Shown: one piece after another, positions 34,321 to 45,649 of the stretch
Layout of the letters: the number at the start of each line of letters is the position of its first letter
Numbering within the stretch: the first letter of the stretch is position 1
Source of the DNA: Plantactinospora mayteni
GTDB taxonomy: Bacteria; Actinomycetota; Actinomycetes; Mycobacteriales; Micromonosporaceae
NCBI RefSeq assembly: GCF_016862935.1
Contig: NZ_BONX01000041.1
Span: 1 to 60,294, forward strand
Length of the DNA: 60,294 bases
Reading direction: 5' to 3'
Program-made: the position numbers and the translations under genes
The notes under the pieces: model-generated
Seen by the model: the letters and a program-made list of their open reading frames with translations, nothing else
The model's database searches: none
Told to the model about the DNA's origin: nothing

Positions 34321-36057
34321 ATGCGCCTACATCGTCCCCGGTCCCGGTTGTGGTCAGCCGTGACCGTGGCAGCCGTGGTCGCCGCCGGCGGAGCGGCGAT
34401 CACCCTCGCCGGGCCCGCGGCGGCAGCCGCCGGCTGCGGCGTCACCTACACGGTCGGCTCGCAATGGCAGGGCGGCTTCACCGCGACGGTCACCGTCACC
34501 AACGTCGGCGACCCGATCAGCTCCTGGACGCTGACCTGGAGCTACGACGCCGGCCAGCGGGTCACCCAGGCATGGAACTCCACCGTGTCGCAGAGCGGTA
34601 GCCAGGTCACCGCCCGCAACGCCAGCTACAACGGCAGCATTGCCACCGGAGCCAGCGTCTCGTTCGGCTTCAACGGCTCCTGGAACGGCAGCAACCCCGC
34701 GCCGACCAGCTTCGCCGTGAACGGCACCGCCTGCACCGGAGCCCCCGGCCCCAACCCCACCACCGGACCGACGCAGCCGACGTCGCCACCCACCCCGCCG
34801 CCGACCTCGGCGCCGCCCGGCAACCCGACCTGGGGTACCGCGCTGCCGCCGACCGGTGCGCAGACCAGCCGGGCGTACGACCTGATCGCCACCGCCAACG
34901 AGAAGGGGTACCTGCCGAGGGCCGGCGAGTGCTCGGTCGAGATCCACGCCCGCTACTGGACGTACGGGCCGGACGGCAAGGTCTACCCGACCTGGCACCC
35001 GAACCGGGATCCCAGTGGCTGCAACTTCGGCCACGAACACGGTGACGACCCGAGGCAGTCGGACCTGTACGGCACCGCCGGCTGGCCCGCCTTCGGCTAC
35101 ACCAGCGAAGTGATGATGGACAGCATGCCCGAGCACAGCCACCGGCACGAGGACCACGTCGGGCACAAGGTGCTGTCGGTCAACAACGTCAACGTGATCC
35201 AGGGCGACAACGGCAGCAGCTTCTTCCCGCCGCAGGGCACCACGATCGCGACCTGCGACGTACTGCTCAAGTTCCACCAGGGCACCCACTCGCCCGACGC
35301 GTTCACCAACAACATCCACGAGCTGCTGTTCAACCAGCGCTGCGCCGCGAGCAACGGCGGCCAGGTCACCGAGGCCCGGTTCAGCGCGCTGATCCCGCTC
35401 GGGCGGGCCGGGGGATTCAGCCCCAGCGAGTGCCCGGGCTTCGGCGGCGCGTTCATCAACGTCGGGCCCCCGGTGCCGGCGGACTCGCCGTCGGAGACCC
35501 GGTCGCTGGGTCGGCTGATCACCGAGCCGGGCTGCGTGCAGGCGATCCGGGAGGGGCGTACCCACTACGACCCGCTCTACCCCAACCCGGTGCCGTTCAC
35601 CGTGTCCGACATGGACGACTTCTGGTTCTCCGACTTCCAGATAACGGGTTCCGGGCTGAACTTCCGCGTCGCGCCGCTGTTCTACGTGGTCAACCCGTCG
35701 CGCTACTACGACCCGGGCAAGCCGAACAACCTGGGCCGGATCGTGGACCTGTGCTACACGAACCTTGCCGGTGGTGACTACTGCAACCAGGCCCGCCAGG
35801 CCGGGCAGAACCTCGCCTGGGACGACCCGCGCTCGCCGTTCAAGGGCACCCTGCGGGAGTTCCGGCCGGGCACCTTCGCGGTGCGGAACACCGGCCCGAC
35901 CACGGTCTACACCGACGTGTACGGCCGCAACGCCTCGACCACGCCGTTCGCCGGCTCCGTCCGGCAGTACCTCTCCGGCAGCCAGTCGTCGGCCGAGCTG
36001 TACGTCCGTGGTGCTACCAGGGACTATGCCGCCAACGGGGTGCACGCCCCGAACTGA
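34321..36057 (+). CDS. Secreted CBM2 cellulose-binding protein with uncharacterised His-rich domain
   Basis: About 578 aa. A signal peptide (about 1-37) is followed by a family 2 carbohydrate-binding module (about 38-143; [41 protein letters not shown], Cys at both ends) and a Pro/Thr linker. The remaining ~390 residues form a Cys- and His-rich domain I do not recognise. It contains [27 protein letters not shown] and [12 protein letters not shown], and several YTDVYG-like strands near the end. Clustered His/Asp/Glu suggests metal binding. The partnership with CBM2 suggests an enzyme acting at plant polysaccharide (inference). GGAGG precedes ATG 34321. Confidence 0.85.
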   Translation: MRLHRPRSRLWSAVTVAAVVAAGGAAITLAGPAAAAAGCGVTYTVGSQWQGGFTATVTVTNVGDPISSWTLTWSYDAGQRVTQAWNSTVSQSGSQVTARNASYNGSIATGASVSFGFNGSWNGSNPAPTSFAVNGTACTGAPGPNPTTGPTQPTSPPTPPPTSAPPGNPTWGTALPPTGAQTSRAYDLIATANEKGYLPRAGECSVEIHARYWTYGPDGKVYPTWHPNRDPSGCNFGHEHGDDPRQSDLYGTAGWPAFGYTSEVMMDSMPEHSHRHEDHVGHKVLSVNNVNVIQGDNGSSFFPPQGTTIATCDVLLKFHQGTHSPDAFTNNIHELLFNQRCAASNGGQVTEARFSALIPLGRAGGFSPSECPGFGGAFINVGPPVPADSPSETRSLGRLITEPGCVQAIREGRTHYDPLYPNPVPFTVSDMDDFWFSDFQITGSGLNFRVAPLFYVVNPSRYYDPGKPNNLGRIVDLCYTNLAGGDYCNQARQAGQNLAWDDPRSPFKGTLREFRPGTFAVRNTGPTTVYTDVYGRNASTTPFAGSVRQYLSGSQSSAELYVRGATRDYAANGVHAPN

Positions 36058-36077
36058 CGGCAGCAGCACCACCCGGC

Positions 36078-36113
36078 CCGGGCCCGCGGCGGATCCGTCC
36101 GTCACGGGCCCGG
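36078..36113 (+). terminator. Hairpin after the CBM2 gene
   Basis: CCGGGCCCG (36078-36086) pairs with CGGGCCCGG (36105-36113), 9 bp with an 18-nt loop, 20 nt after the stop. Confidence 0.65.
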
Positions 36114-36304
36114 ACCCGCACCGGCCGACAACTCGCTCCGGAACTCACGGTGCCGCGACGATCGGAGAGGGTCGCGGGGTGAGAAAGACTCACGACCGCC
36201 CTCGCGGGTACGATTCGATCTCGTTGTCGGCCCGGCGGATCCGCTCAGCCAGGCCCGCGCGATCGATCTTCGCACCCGACGGTCCCCTCACATTGGAGCT
36301 GGCC

Positions 36305-37102
36305 ATGGCCGACCTGGATCCCGAGCTCGCTGCCAGGTTGCAGTTCGAGGTGCCGCACGCGGCGCGGATCTGGAACTACTGGATGGGCGGCAAGGACAAC
36401 TTCCAGGCCGACCGGGCCGCCGGTGCCGCCGTCGCGGAGGTCTACCCGGAGATCGTCGTCATGGCCCGGCAGTCCCGGCGGTTCCTCATCCGAGCCGTGC
36501 GCCACCTGGCCGCCGAGGCGGGCATCCGGCAGTTCCTCGACGTCGGTACCGGCCTGCCCACCATGCAGAACACCCACGAGGTCGCCCAGCGGGTCGCGCC
36601 CGAGTCCCGGATCGTCTACGTCGACAACGATCCGATGGTGCTGGTACACGCCCGCGCCCTGCTGGCCAGCACCACACTGGAGGGGCTGACCAACTACGTG
36701 CACGCCGACTACCACGACCCGGAGAAGATCCTCGCCAAGGCGGCGGAGGCGCTCGACTTCCGGGAGCCGGTCGCGGTGATGTTCATGGGGGTGCTGGGCT
36801 ACGAGCCCGACCTGGACGTCGTACGCTCCATCGTGGGCCGGATGCTGGAGCCCCTCGCCTCCGGCAGCCACCTGGTGCTCTGGGACGGCAGCGACACCAG
36901 CCCGGCAGTGGTCGACGGCGCCGACAAGCTGGTGGAGAGCGGCGGAGCCCCCTATATCCTGCGCAGCCCAGAGCAGCTCGCGAGCTGCTTCGAGGGGCTG
37001 ACCATGGTGGAACCCGGGCTGGTGCCGATCACCCGGTGGCGCCCGGACGACTCCGACGCCGAGCACATCGATGCCTACGGCGCCGTGGCCCGCAAACCCT
37101 GA
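36305..37102 (+). CDS. DUF574-type SAM-dependent methyltransferase (paralogue)
   Basis: About 265 aa from ATG 36305, with TTGGAG 6 nt upstream. Same family as the protein at 12211: PHAARIWNYWMGGKDNFQAD, SAM-binding FLDVGTGLPTMQNTHEVAQ, VYVDNDPMVLVHA, and a closing GLVPITRWRPDD. The substrate is unknown. It differs from the first copy by having no downstream partner and by the family-specific motif MGGKDNF in place of LGGSHNF. A preceding in-frame stretch (from about 35765) is a shadow of the CBM2 gene, not part of this protein. Confidence 0.88.
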   Translation: MADLDPELAARLQFEVPHAARIWNYWMGGKDNFQADRAAGAAVAEVYPEIVVMARQSRRFLIRAVRHLAAEAGIRQFLDVGTGLPTMQNTHEVAQRVAPESRIVYVDNDPMVLVHARALLASTTLEGLTNYVHADYHDPEKILAKAAEALDFREPVAVMFMGVLGYEPDLDVVRSIVGRMLEPLASGSHLVLWDGSDTSPAVVDGADKLVESGGAPYILRSPEQLASCFEGLTMVEPGLVPITRWRPDDSDAEHIDAYGAVARKP

Positions 37103-37296
37103 TGCGTCTCCCGAGGCTCCGGACGGGCGAACAACCAGCCCAATCCTCCGGTCAACGCCGACAGATCCGCACCCCAGACATCGATGTCCTCGACCGTGAC
37201 CACCACATCCACGCATGCTGGACCGAACGAACGATCATGCCTCGACGGCACCGTGTGGAGCATCCGTTTTTTCCCGTCGGGTAGCCGCACGTTCAC
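37075..37296 (-). CDS. Possible small protein, 73 aa
   Basis: GTG 37296 opens a minus-strand frame VNVRLPDGKKRMLHTVP.. CVDVVVTVEDIDVWGADL.. LGWLFARPE. The alternation of hydrophobic residues in the middle looks protein-like. It overlaps the methyltransferase 3' end by 28 bp, tail to tail. Family unknown. It could be a fragment or chance. Confidence 0.3.
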   Translation of the reverse strand: MNVRLPDGKKRMLHTVPSRHDRSFGPACVDVVVTVEDIDVWGADLSALTGGLGWLFARPEPRETHQGLRATAP

Positions 37297-37360
37297 GGGA
37301 CTGTAGTCGTCCTCTCTACACTTTGCGGCAGGGCGCTCGGCAGCGGCGGGGAGGCGACCT

Positions 37361-37822
37361 GTGTTCGCATCACCAGGCGACATCGTCTACGCGTGCATCG
37401 GCAACAAGCCCGAGCGCCGGTTCCTCGGCTTCCGGTTCCGCGTCACCGCAGAGCACCTCGTCCTGGTGCTGCCCTGGGCCATCAACGACGATCAGGGTAA
37501 TGAGCGGTACGGCGTACTGCCGCTGCACCAGGACATCACCGGGACCCGGATAGACCCGAACAACCTGCGGTGGGTGCCCCGCGCAGACGTCGGACAACGG
37601 CGGGACGCGATGGACCGCCAGATGTTCCAGGTGGTGTGCGGGGTACTCGAGGGGGACGACCCCAGGCACCCGGAGATCCGCCTACCCGACGCTGTGGCCA
37701 GTTTCCTCCAAGGGGAAAGCGTGACGTTCCCGTGGCTGGTGCCCGGGCCGGACCAGGATGACGAGCAGCGGTACCCGACCATCGCCCAGGCCATGGTCGA
37801 CCCGCCGGAGCTGGACTACTGA
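37361..37822 (+). CDS. Hypothetical protein, 153 aa
   Basis: GTG 37361 is preceded by GGGGAGG 7-13 nt upstream. The protein is a single compact domain rich in beta strands (GDIVYACIGNKPERRFLGF, HLVLVLPWAINDDQGN, GVLPLHQDITGTRID) and ends in an acidic tail QDDEQRYPTIAQAMVDPPEL. It has no signal peptide or membrane segment. I do not recognise the family. It sits between a methyltransferase and remnants of a serine hydrolase, in a locally disordered accessory stretch, and is convergent with the M28 peptidase gene. Confidence 0.7.
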   Translation: MFASPGDIVYACIGNKPERRFLGFRFRVTAEHLVLVLPWAINDDQGNERYGVLPLHQDITGTRIDPNNLRWVPRADVGQRRDAMDRQMFQVVCGVLEGDDPRHPEIRLPDAVASFLQGESVTFPWLVPGPDQDDEQRYPTIAQAMVDPPELDY

Positions 37823-37830
37823 CCTGCGGC

Positions 37831-37914
37831 TCACCCCACCAGTTCCCTCCAACGTTCGAACCGCCGGGTTCGGCCTTCGCGTACTCGAACACCAACCACG
37901 CCCTGCTCGCAGGC
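37831..37914 (+). pseudogene. Fragment of a serine hydrolase (beta-lactamase-type)
   Basis: A plus-strand frame reads PTFEPPGSAFAYSNTNHALL, matching the PG..F.YSNTNY.LLG segment around the SxN motif of class C beta-lactamase/DD-peptidase proteins. The frame is lost on both sides, so only ~28 codons of a decayed gene survive here. Confidence 0.55.
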
Positions 37915-37940
37915 TGCCGGGTCACCGCATCCCTTCGGCG

Positions 37941-37972
37941 CGCCGGGACGATGCTGTGGCCCCGTCCCGGCG
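37941..37972. terminator. Hairpin between convergent genes
   Basis: CGCCGGGACG (37941-37950) pairs with CGTCCCGGCG (37963-37972), a perfect 10-bp stem with a 12-nt loop, 13 nt after the end of the M28 peptidase gene. Confidence 0.7.
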
Positions 37973-37985
37973 GGCCGGTCCGGGT

Positions 37986-39915
<1,930 letters not shown>

Positions 39916-41001
39916 ATGCGACTACGACCATCTCCCCGGACCACCATCGCGACGATCGTCATCCTGGCCGCCACCGCACTGTCGTCGACGCTGACGACGG
40001 CGGGCGCCGCGGCCGCGCCAGTGAACCCGGCCGGGGTCATCTCGACCTCGGTCCGGCTCAGCCCGGAGGCCGCCGCGCTGGGCAGCACTCCGGAGACCGC
40101 CCTGGCCCGGTTCTGGACGAAGGAGCGCATCGCCGCGGCCAGGCCGGCCGACAACGGCGTCTCGCTCGCCGAACTCCGCAAGACCGCGCAGAGTTCCGTA
40201 CTCGGGGAGACCGCCGTGGCCGGTCTGCCGCCGCGGGCCGCCGCGTCCAACCTCGACGGACAGTCCGCTGCCGGGCCGGCCAAGGCCGCCCGGGGCGACG
40301 CGTCCGTGATGGCGGGCGCGACCGGTACCTCCTGGCCGTGGCGGCACGACTTCGTGTCGCTGACCAACGGCAAGGTGCTCTACCAGCACAACGGAGGGCT
40401 CTGGCACTGCTCGGGCGTGGTCGTCACCACCGAGGCCCGGAACACCGTCTTCACCGCGGGGCACTGCGTGCACGGCGGACCGGGCGGCGGCTGGCAGAAC
40501 ACCAACTGGACCTTCATCCCGGACTACTACTACGGTGACCGGCCGCTCGGCACCTGGACCGCCCGGGAACTCTGGTCGCTGAACGGCTGGATCAACAACG
40601 GTGACCGGGCGTACGACGTCGGGGTCGCGGTGATGCACCTGAACGCCGGACGCCGGCTCGCCGACGTCACGGGCAGCCAGGGCATCCGGATCAACGGACC
40701 GGCCACCCCGTCGGTGTGGCACTTCGGATTCCCGCTGAACTCCCCGTTCGACGGCGAGGACCTGATCACCTGCGACGGCGCGACGTCGCGCCGGTTCATC
40801 ATCACCGGCGACCTGAAGCTGGCCTGCACCATCCAGGGCGGTGGCAGTGGTGGCGCCTGGTTGTCCGACTTCAACGGCAACTCGGGCTACACGATCAGCG
40901 TCAACAGCTATCACGTCGGCAACGACCTGACGCAGATCTACGGGCCGTACTTCGGTGACGGGGTGTCGAATCTCTACGCTGCGGTGCGTAACCTGAGCTG
41001 A
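39916..41001 (+). CDS. Secreted trypsin-like serine protease
   Basis: About 361 aa. A signal peptide (about 1-34) and a ~90-residue pro-region precede a chymotrypsin-fold domain (about 135-361). The triad is visible: His in VFTAGHCVHGG, Asp in RAYDVGVAVM, Ser in GGGSGGAWLSD. It is exported and probably processed at the pro-region. The family includes peptidoglycan- and nutrient-protein-degrading proteases; specificity is unknown. ATG 39916 has GATGGGA about 7 nt upstream. The stop overlaps the ATG of the lipoprotein gene by 1 nt. Confidence 0.9.
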   Translation: MRLRPSPRTTIATIVILAATALSSTLTTAGAAAAPVNPAGVISTSVRLSPEAAALGSTPETALARFWTKERIAAARPADNGVSLAELRKTAQSSVLGETAVAGLPPRAAASNLDGQSAAGPAKAARGDASVMAGATGTSWPWRHDFVSLTNGKVLYQHNGGLWHCSGVVVTTEARNTVFTAGHCVHGGPGGGWQNTNWTFIPDYYYGDRPLGTWTARELWSLNGWINNGDRAYDVGVAVMHLNAGRRLADVTGSQGIRINGPATPSVWHFGFPLNSPFDGEDLITCDGATSRRFIITGDLKLACTIQGGGSGGAWLSDFNGNSGYTISVNSYHVGNDLTQIYGPYFGDGVSNLYAAVRNLS

Positions 41002-41417
41002 TGCGTTCAGTACGCCGCCGGGTTGCCGCCATGGTCGTGTTCTCGACCGTGGCGGCAACGCCGGCGGCGTGTGCGGGTGCGGACCCGGACCCGGGCGCGG
41101 CCTCGTCCCGGGTGGTTCCGGCGCTGAGCCTCACCCTCGAACGCGGTCCGGAGCCCGCCGATCGCGAACTGCGGATCCGGGTGGGGATGTCGGCGCTGGC
41201 CGACGGCATCGACCGGGTCGACCAGAGCCGCGACGGTGACCAGTTGGGCCTGCTGGTCTGGGTCCGGGAACGGGCCCCGGGTCCGGCCGAGGAGGTGCCG
41301 AACTCGGCGCGGGTCGAGAGCACCGTCGTACCGCTCGGCACGCCATTCGGCACCGCCCGGGTGGTCGACCTCTCCACCCGGCCACCGCGACCGGTCCCGG
41401 TGGTCCCCGCCTCCTGA
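41001..41417 (+). CDS. Small lipoprotein-like protein, 138 aa
   Basis: It starts at 41001 on the last base of the protease stop codon, so the two are translationally coupled. The N-terminus MRSVRRRVAAMVVFSTVAAT ends in TPAACAG, a plausible lipobox. The mature part is Pro/Asp/Arg-rich with two possible strands (LRIRVGM, LGLLVWVRE) and no known motif. It may be a partner or inhibitor of the protease (inference). Confidence 0.55.
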   Translation: MRSVRRRVAAMVVFSTVAATPAACAGADPDPGAASSRVVPALSLTLERGPEPADRELRIRVGMSALADGIDRVDQSRDGDQLGLLVWVRERAPGPAEEVPNSARVESTVVPLGTPFGTARVVDLSTRPPRPVPVVPAS

Positions 41418-41557
41418 CCCTCGCCCGGGTACGCCGGAGCCCGGGCACCTCGCCGCGCCGCGACTGACATTCGTCACGGGTACGACCGGGTGCCCCGCAC
41501 GGAAAGTGGTGATCGGTGGCACTGCCGCCGGTGGTCGGTGGCCCGAAGAATCGATCC

Positions 41558-42553
41558 ATGAACCAGACGATGACGGCCACCGACCCGGGGCTCGCACCAC
41601 CCGACCCCACCGTCGTCCAGGTCACCGACCTGCGACGGCGGTACGGCGGAAGCGGCGGCTTCGAGGCGGTGCGCGGGGTCTCCTTCTCGGTCGGCCGGGG
41701 CGAACTCTTCGCGCTGCTCGGCACGAACGGCGCGGGCAAGACCTCCACGCTGGAACTGGTCGAGGGGCTGGACCGGCCCAGCGGCGGCACGGTCCGGGTC
41801 TTCGGGCGGGACCCGTACCGGGACCGGGCGGCGGTGCGGTCCCGGACCGGGGTGATGCTCCAGGAGGGCGGCTTCCCCGCCGACCTGACCGTGGCGGAGA
41901 CCGCCCGGATGTGGGCCGGTACGCTGCCCGACCCGCAACCGGTCGACCGGGTACTCGAACTGGTGGACCTGCGCCACCGGACGCGTACCCAGGTCAAGCA
42001 GCTCTCCGGCGGCGAGCGGCGCCGGCTCGACCTGGCGATGGCCATCCTCGGCCGCCCGGACGTGCTCTTCCTCGACGAGCCGACCACCGGGCTGGACCCG
42101 GAGAGCCGGCACAACACCTGGCAGTTGGTCCGGGCGCTGCTCGTCGACGGCATCACGGTGCTGCTGACCACGCACTATCTCGCGGAGGCGGCGGAGCTCG
42201 CCGACCGGCTGGCGATCATGCACCGGGGTCGGATCGTCACCGCCGGTACCGTCGACGAGGTGGTGGCGACGCACCCGGCGCGGATCGGCTTCGCACTGCC
42301 GGACGGGCTCGACCCGGCGGAGTTGCCGGCGCTGCCCGGAGCCCAGCCGCCGCCGGTCGGTGCGCCGGCGGCGACCGGTGGCCGGCTGACGCTCTACACC
42401 GACGCGCTGCAACCCGCGCTGACCGCGCTGCTCGGCTGGGCCAACGGGCGCGGCCTCGAACTGGCCGGGCTGGACGCCCGGGCCGCGTCCCTGGAGGAGG
42501 CGTTCCTCGCGGTGGCGCAGTCCGGCGGATCCGTCGAGGAGGAGGTCCGATGA
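41558..42553 (+). CDS. ABC transporter ATP-binding protein (ABC-2 export type)
   Basis: About 331 aa from ATG 41558. Walker A LLGTNGAGKTSTL, Q-loop GVMLQEGGF, signature QLSGGERRRLDLAM, Walker B DVLFLDEPTTGLDP and switch His in LLTTHYLAEAA are all intact. A C-terminal ~90-residue extension is typical of ABC-2 drug or lipid exporters (DrrA-type). It overlaps the permease gene by 4 nt and is followed by a two-component pair that probably controls it. Confidence 0.93.
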   Translation: MNQTMTATDPGLAPPDPTVVQVTDLRRRYGGSGGFEAVRGVSFSVGRGELFALLGTNGAGKTSTLELVEGLDRPSGGTVRVFGRDPYRDRAAVRSRTGVMLQEGGFPADLTVAETARMWAGTLPDPQPVDRVLELVDLRHRTRTQVKQLSGGERRRLDLAMAILGRPDVLFLDEPTTGLDPESRHNTWQLVRALLVDGITVLLTTHYLAEAAELADRLAIMHRGRIVTAGTVDEVVATHPARIGFALPDGLDPAELPALPGAQPPPVGAPAATGGRLTLYTDALQPALTALLGWANGRGLELAGLDARAASLEEAFLAVAQSGGSVEEEVR

Positions 42554-43389
42554 CGGCACCGGCGACGACGACCAGCGGCGGCGGCCTGGTCCGGCGGCTC
42601 GGGCTCGGCCCGGTGAGCCTGCGCCGGATCGGCGCGCTCGGCCGGGCCGAGATGGCCCTGCTGCTGCGTAACCGGACCGCCGCGGCCACAGCGCTGCTGC
42701 TGCCGCTGGCCACGGTGGCGCTCTTCGCGACCTTCGTCACCGCCGACGGGCACGTCTCCACCGGCGCGCTGCTGGCCACCACCATGTTCGGCTTTCTCCT
42801 GCTCTACGTCGTCTACTACAACCTGGTGACCACCTACGTGGCGCGGCGCGAGGAGCGGGTGCTCAAGCGGCTGCGTACCGGGGTGGTCACCGACGTCGAG
42901 ATCCTGGTCGGCACGGCGGTGCCGGCCCTGGCGCTGGCCCTGGCGCAGGTGCTGCTCACCGTCGTCGCGGCAACGGTCTTCTTCGGCCTACCGGTGCCGG
43001 TCAACCTCCCGCTGCTGCTCGTCGCGATGCTGGCCGGCTGCGCCGTCTTCGTCCTGCTCGCGGTCGCGTCGTCGGGCGTCACCAGGACGGTGGAGACCGC
43101 ACAGATCACCACGATGCCGGTGCTGATCCTGTCGATGATCGGTTCTGGTGTCACCGGATCGGTGGACTCGCTGCCGGACGGCCTCGCCAGGGTGTTCCAG
43201 ATGCTGCCGCTGACTCCGGTGCTCGAACTGGTCCGGCTCGGCTGGGTCGGCACCACCGGCGCCGACGCGCCGCGCGACTTCGTCGGCGTACTGGCCGAGG
43301 CCGGGCGACCGGCGCTGATCGTACTGTTGTGGCTGGCCGTCGGCGTCTCGGCGACCCGCCGCTGGTTCCGCTGGGACACGCGACGCTAG
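42550..43389 (+). CDS. ABC-2 type transporter permease
   Basis: About 279 aa with six hydrophobic segments. ATG 42550 overlaps the ATPase stop by 4 nt. The ABC-2 signature region is near residues 195-275 (LILSMIGSGVTGSVDSLPDG, LPLTPVLELVRLGW). It forms the membrane part of the exporter, probably as a homodimer. Substrate unknown; drug or lipid export is likely by family. Confidence 0.9.
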   Translation: MTAPATTTSGGGLVRRLGLGPVSLRRIGALGRAEMALLLRNRTAAATALLLPLATVALFATFVTADGHVSTGALLATTMFGFLLLYVVYYNLVTTYVARREERVLKRLRTGVVTDVEILVGTAVPALALALAQVLLTVVAATVFFGLPVPVNLPLLLVAMLAGCAVFVLLAVASSGVTRTVETAQITTMPVLILSMIGSGVTGSVDSLPDGLARVFQMLPLTPVLELVRLGWVGTTGADAPRDFVGVLAEAGRPALIVLLWLAVGVSATRRWFRWDTRR

Positions 43390-43414
43390 TCCAGACGGAC
43401 GGAGGGGGCCCGGG

Positions 43415-44821
43415 ATGCGTGAGCTGATCGGCTGGTGGGGCGGACGCGGTCAGCCCGAGCGGTTCGACCTGCTCACCCGGGCCACCCTCTATCTGGTGCT
43501 GGTGACCGAGCCGATCGCGCTGTTCAACGCGACCGCCGCCGGCTGGCCGACGGCCGGCCGGATCGCGGTACTCGGGTTCGGCAGCGTGCACATGGTGCTC
43601 TGCCTGCTCGCCGTACGGGCCGGGGTCGGGCACTTCCTCGGTCGCCGGGACCGCCCGACCCGGCTGGTCGTGAGCGCGGGGTCGCTGACCCTGGTCACCA
43701 TCGTCGCCGCCGAGGTCACCGACGCGCTGACGCCTCCGCTGGCCGGCTCCGCCGGGTGGACGTTGCCGGTGACGGTGCTGGTCTCGTGTTACTTCCTCGG
43801 CGCGCTCTGCACCGTGACCCCACCCCGGTACGCCTTCGCCGGGGCCGTCGGGCTGGCCGGCGTCGTACTGCTGGTCGGGCTGCTCGACGGGGCGCCGGCC
43901 GGGCTGCTGCTGTCGTCGGTCTGGATGCTGTTCTTCGGCTTCCTCGTACTGCTCGTCGCCTTCCGGTGCTCGCTGTGGATGCTCGGGGTGCTCTGGGAAC
44001 TGGAACGGTCCCGGGGCAACCAGGTCCGGCTGGCGGTGGCCGAGGAGCGGCTGCGGTTCGCCCGGGACCTGCACGACGTACTCGGCCGGAACCTGGCGGT
44101 GGTGGCCCTGAAGAGCGAACTGGCCGCGCAGTTGGCGAAGCGGGACCGGCCCCGGGCCGTGCAGGAGATGCTGGAGGTACGCCGGATCGCGCAGGACTCG
44201 CTGACCGAGGTACGCGAGGTGGTCCGGGGCTACCGCTCCGCCGACCTGGACGCGGAGCTGGCCGGCGCCCGTGCCGTGCTCACCTCGGCGGGGGTGCGGT
44301 GCCGGGTACTGGGGGAGGGGCACGACCTGAGCCCGCAGGCGCAGAGCGCGCTCGGCTGGGTGGTCCGGGAGGGCACCACCAACGTGTTGCGGCACAGCGA
44401 GGCGCTGACCTGCACCGTCTCGTTGCGCCGGGGTCGACCGACAGCAGACCCGGACGGCGCCGGCCCACCCGACGACGACCCCTCCTGGAATGCCCCCGAC
44501 CCGCCCGACGGGGACCTGGTGACCCTGGTCATGGAGAACGACGGAGTACGCCCAGGCGGCCCGCCCGCGTTCGGCAACGGCCTGCTCGGGCTCAGTGAGC
44601 GGCTGGCGCCGCTCGGCGGCCGGGTGACGGCCACCCGACCGGGCCGGGACCGGTTCCGGCTGACCGCACGGTTGCCGCTCACCGAGGCGCCACCGTCGAC
44701 CGTCTCTCCCTCGGCCGCCTCCCTGCCGGCTGCCTCCCCGTCGATCGTCTCTCCGTCGGCCGCCGCGGCGCCGTCCGGTGCGACGCCCGATCCCGCCCCG
44801 GCGCAGCGGGGCCGATCGTGA
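43415..44821 (+). CDS. DesK/NarX-type sensor histidine kinase
   Basis: About 468 aa from ATG 43415. Five to six membrane segments fill the first ~170 residues without a large outer sensor domain. The HisKA_3 phosphoacceptor is in ERLRFARDLHDVLGRNLAVV. The catalytic domain is degenerate in length but has WVVREGTTNVLRHS and FGNGLLGLSERL. The last ~45 residues are Pro/Ser/Ala-rich repeats (SPSAASLPAASPSIVSP). It is coupled to the response regulator by a 4-nt overlap. It probably senses membrane state or the exporter itself, as LiaS/DesK-type kinases do (inference). Confidence 0.9.
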   Translation: MRELIGWWGGRGQPERFDLLTRATLYLVLVTEPIALFNATAAGWPTAGRIAVLGFGSVHMVLCLLAVRAGVGHFLGRRDRPTRLVVSAGSLTLVTIVAAEVTDALTPPLAGSAGWTLPVTVLVSCYFLGALCTVTPPRYAFAGAVGLAGVVLLVGLLDGAPAGLLLSSVWMLFFGFLVLLVAFRCSLWMLGVLWELERSRGNQVRLAVAEERLRFARDLHDVLGRNLAVVALKSELAAQLAKRDRPRAVQEMLEVRRIAQDSLTEVREVVRGYRSADLDAELAGARAVLTSAGVRCRVLGEGHDLSPQAQSALGWVVREGTTNVLRHSEALTCTVSLRRGRPTADPDGAGPPDDDPSWNAPDPPDGDLVTLVMENDGVRPGGPPAFGNGLLGLSERLAPLGGRVTATRPGRDRFRLTARLPLTEAPPSTVSPSAASLPAASPSIVSPSAAAAPSGATPDPAPAQRGRS

Positions 44822-45501
44822 CCGGCCGGCCGGGACAGCCGGAGCCGGAGTCCGCCGTGCTGCCCGGCGAACGGGCCGGGACCGGCGCGCCGGAGCCGAT
44901 CCGGATCCTGCTCGCCGAGGACGAGCACCTGATCCGTGGCGCGCTGACCGCGCTGCTCGGGCTGCACGACGACCTGGTGGTGATCGGCGAGGCCGCGACC
45001 GGCACCCAGGCGCTGTCGCTGGCCCGGGCGTTGCGGCCCGACGTGGCCATGCTCGACCTCCAGATGCCGGAGTTGGACGGCATCGCGGTCGCCGAGGCGA
45101 TCCGGGCGGAGGTGCCGGGCTGTCGGACGATGATCGTCACCAGCCACGGCCGGCCCGGGCACCTCAAGCGGGCGCTCTCGGTCGGGGTACGGGGCTTCCT
45201 GCCGAAGACGGTCTCCGCCGAGGTACTCGCCGACGTGGTCCGCAGCGTCCACCGCGGCGGCCGGTACGTCGATCCCCAGTTGGCGGCCGAGGCGATCAGC
45301 GCCGGGGACAGCCCGTTCACGCCCCGCGAGGCCGATGTGCTGGAGTTGGCGGCCGACGGCGCGCCGATCGAGGAGATCGCCCAGCGGATCTCGCTCTCTC
45401 CGGGGACCGTGCGCAACTACCTCTCGTCGGCGGCCGGCAAGGTCGGTGCCGCCAACCGGCACGAGGCGGTGGCCATCGCCCGCCGGTACGGCTGGCTCTG
45501 A
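44818..45501 (+). CDS. NarL/DesR-family response regulator
   Basis: About 227 aa. A ~25-residue N-terminal tail precedes a receiver domain with LLAEDE, phosphoacceptor Asp80 in VAMLDLQMPELDG, and Lys in GFLPKTVS. A LuxR-type HTH closes the protein: FTPREADVLELAADGAPIEE, then SLSPGTVRNYLSS. It overlaps the kinase stop (GTGA). Likely targets are the upstream ABC genes (inference). Confidence 0.92.
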   Translation: MTGRPGQPEPESAVLPGERAGTGAPEPIRILLAEDEHLIRGALTALLGLHDDLVVIGEAATGTQALSLARALRPDVAMLDLQMPELDGIAVAEAIRAEVPGCRTMIVTSHGRPGHLKRALSVGVRGFLPKTVSAEVLADVVRSVHRGGRYVDPQLAAEAISAGDSPFTPREADVLELAADGAPIEEIAQRISLSPGTVRNYLSSAAGKVGAANRHEAVAIARRYGWL

Positions 45502-45649
45502 CCGCCGCCCTCAGCCAAGCCGAACGCCGACGACCCGCCGACGACCTCTGACGACTCGCCGCCGAACGCCGACGACCCCGCCGCCGGCAGTAGCCACGCC
45601 CCGACACGCCGCTGATGTTCGTCCGGCGGCGGTGCGGCCCGGCCGTCGC

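Noticed and set aside
35765-36304. Longer start for the second methyltransferase
   Set aside because: The in-frame upstream stretch is Arg/Pro-rich and antagonistic to the CBM2 frame; ATG 36305 has a ribosome site and family-typical length.
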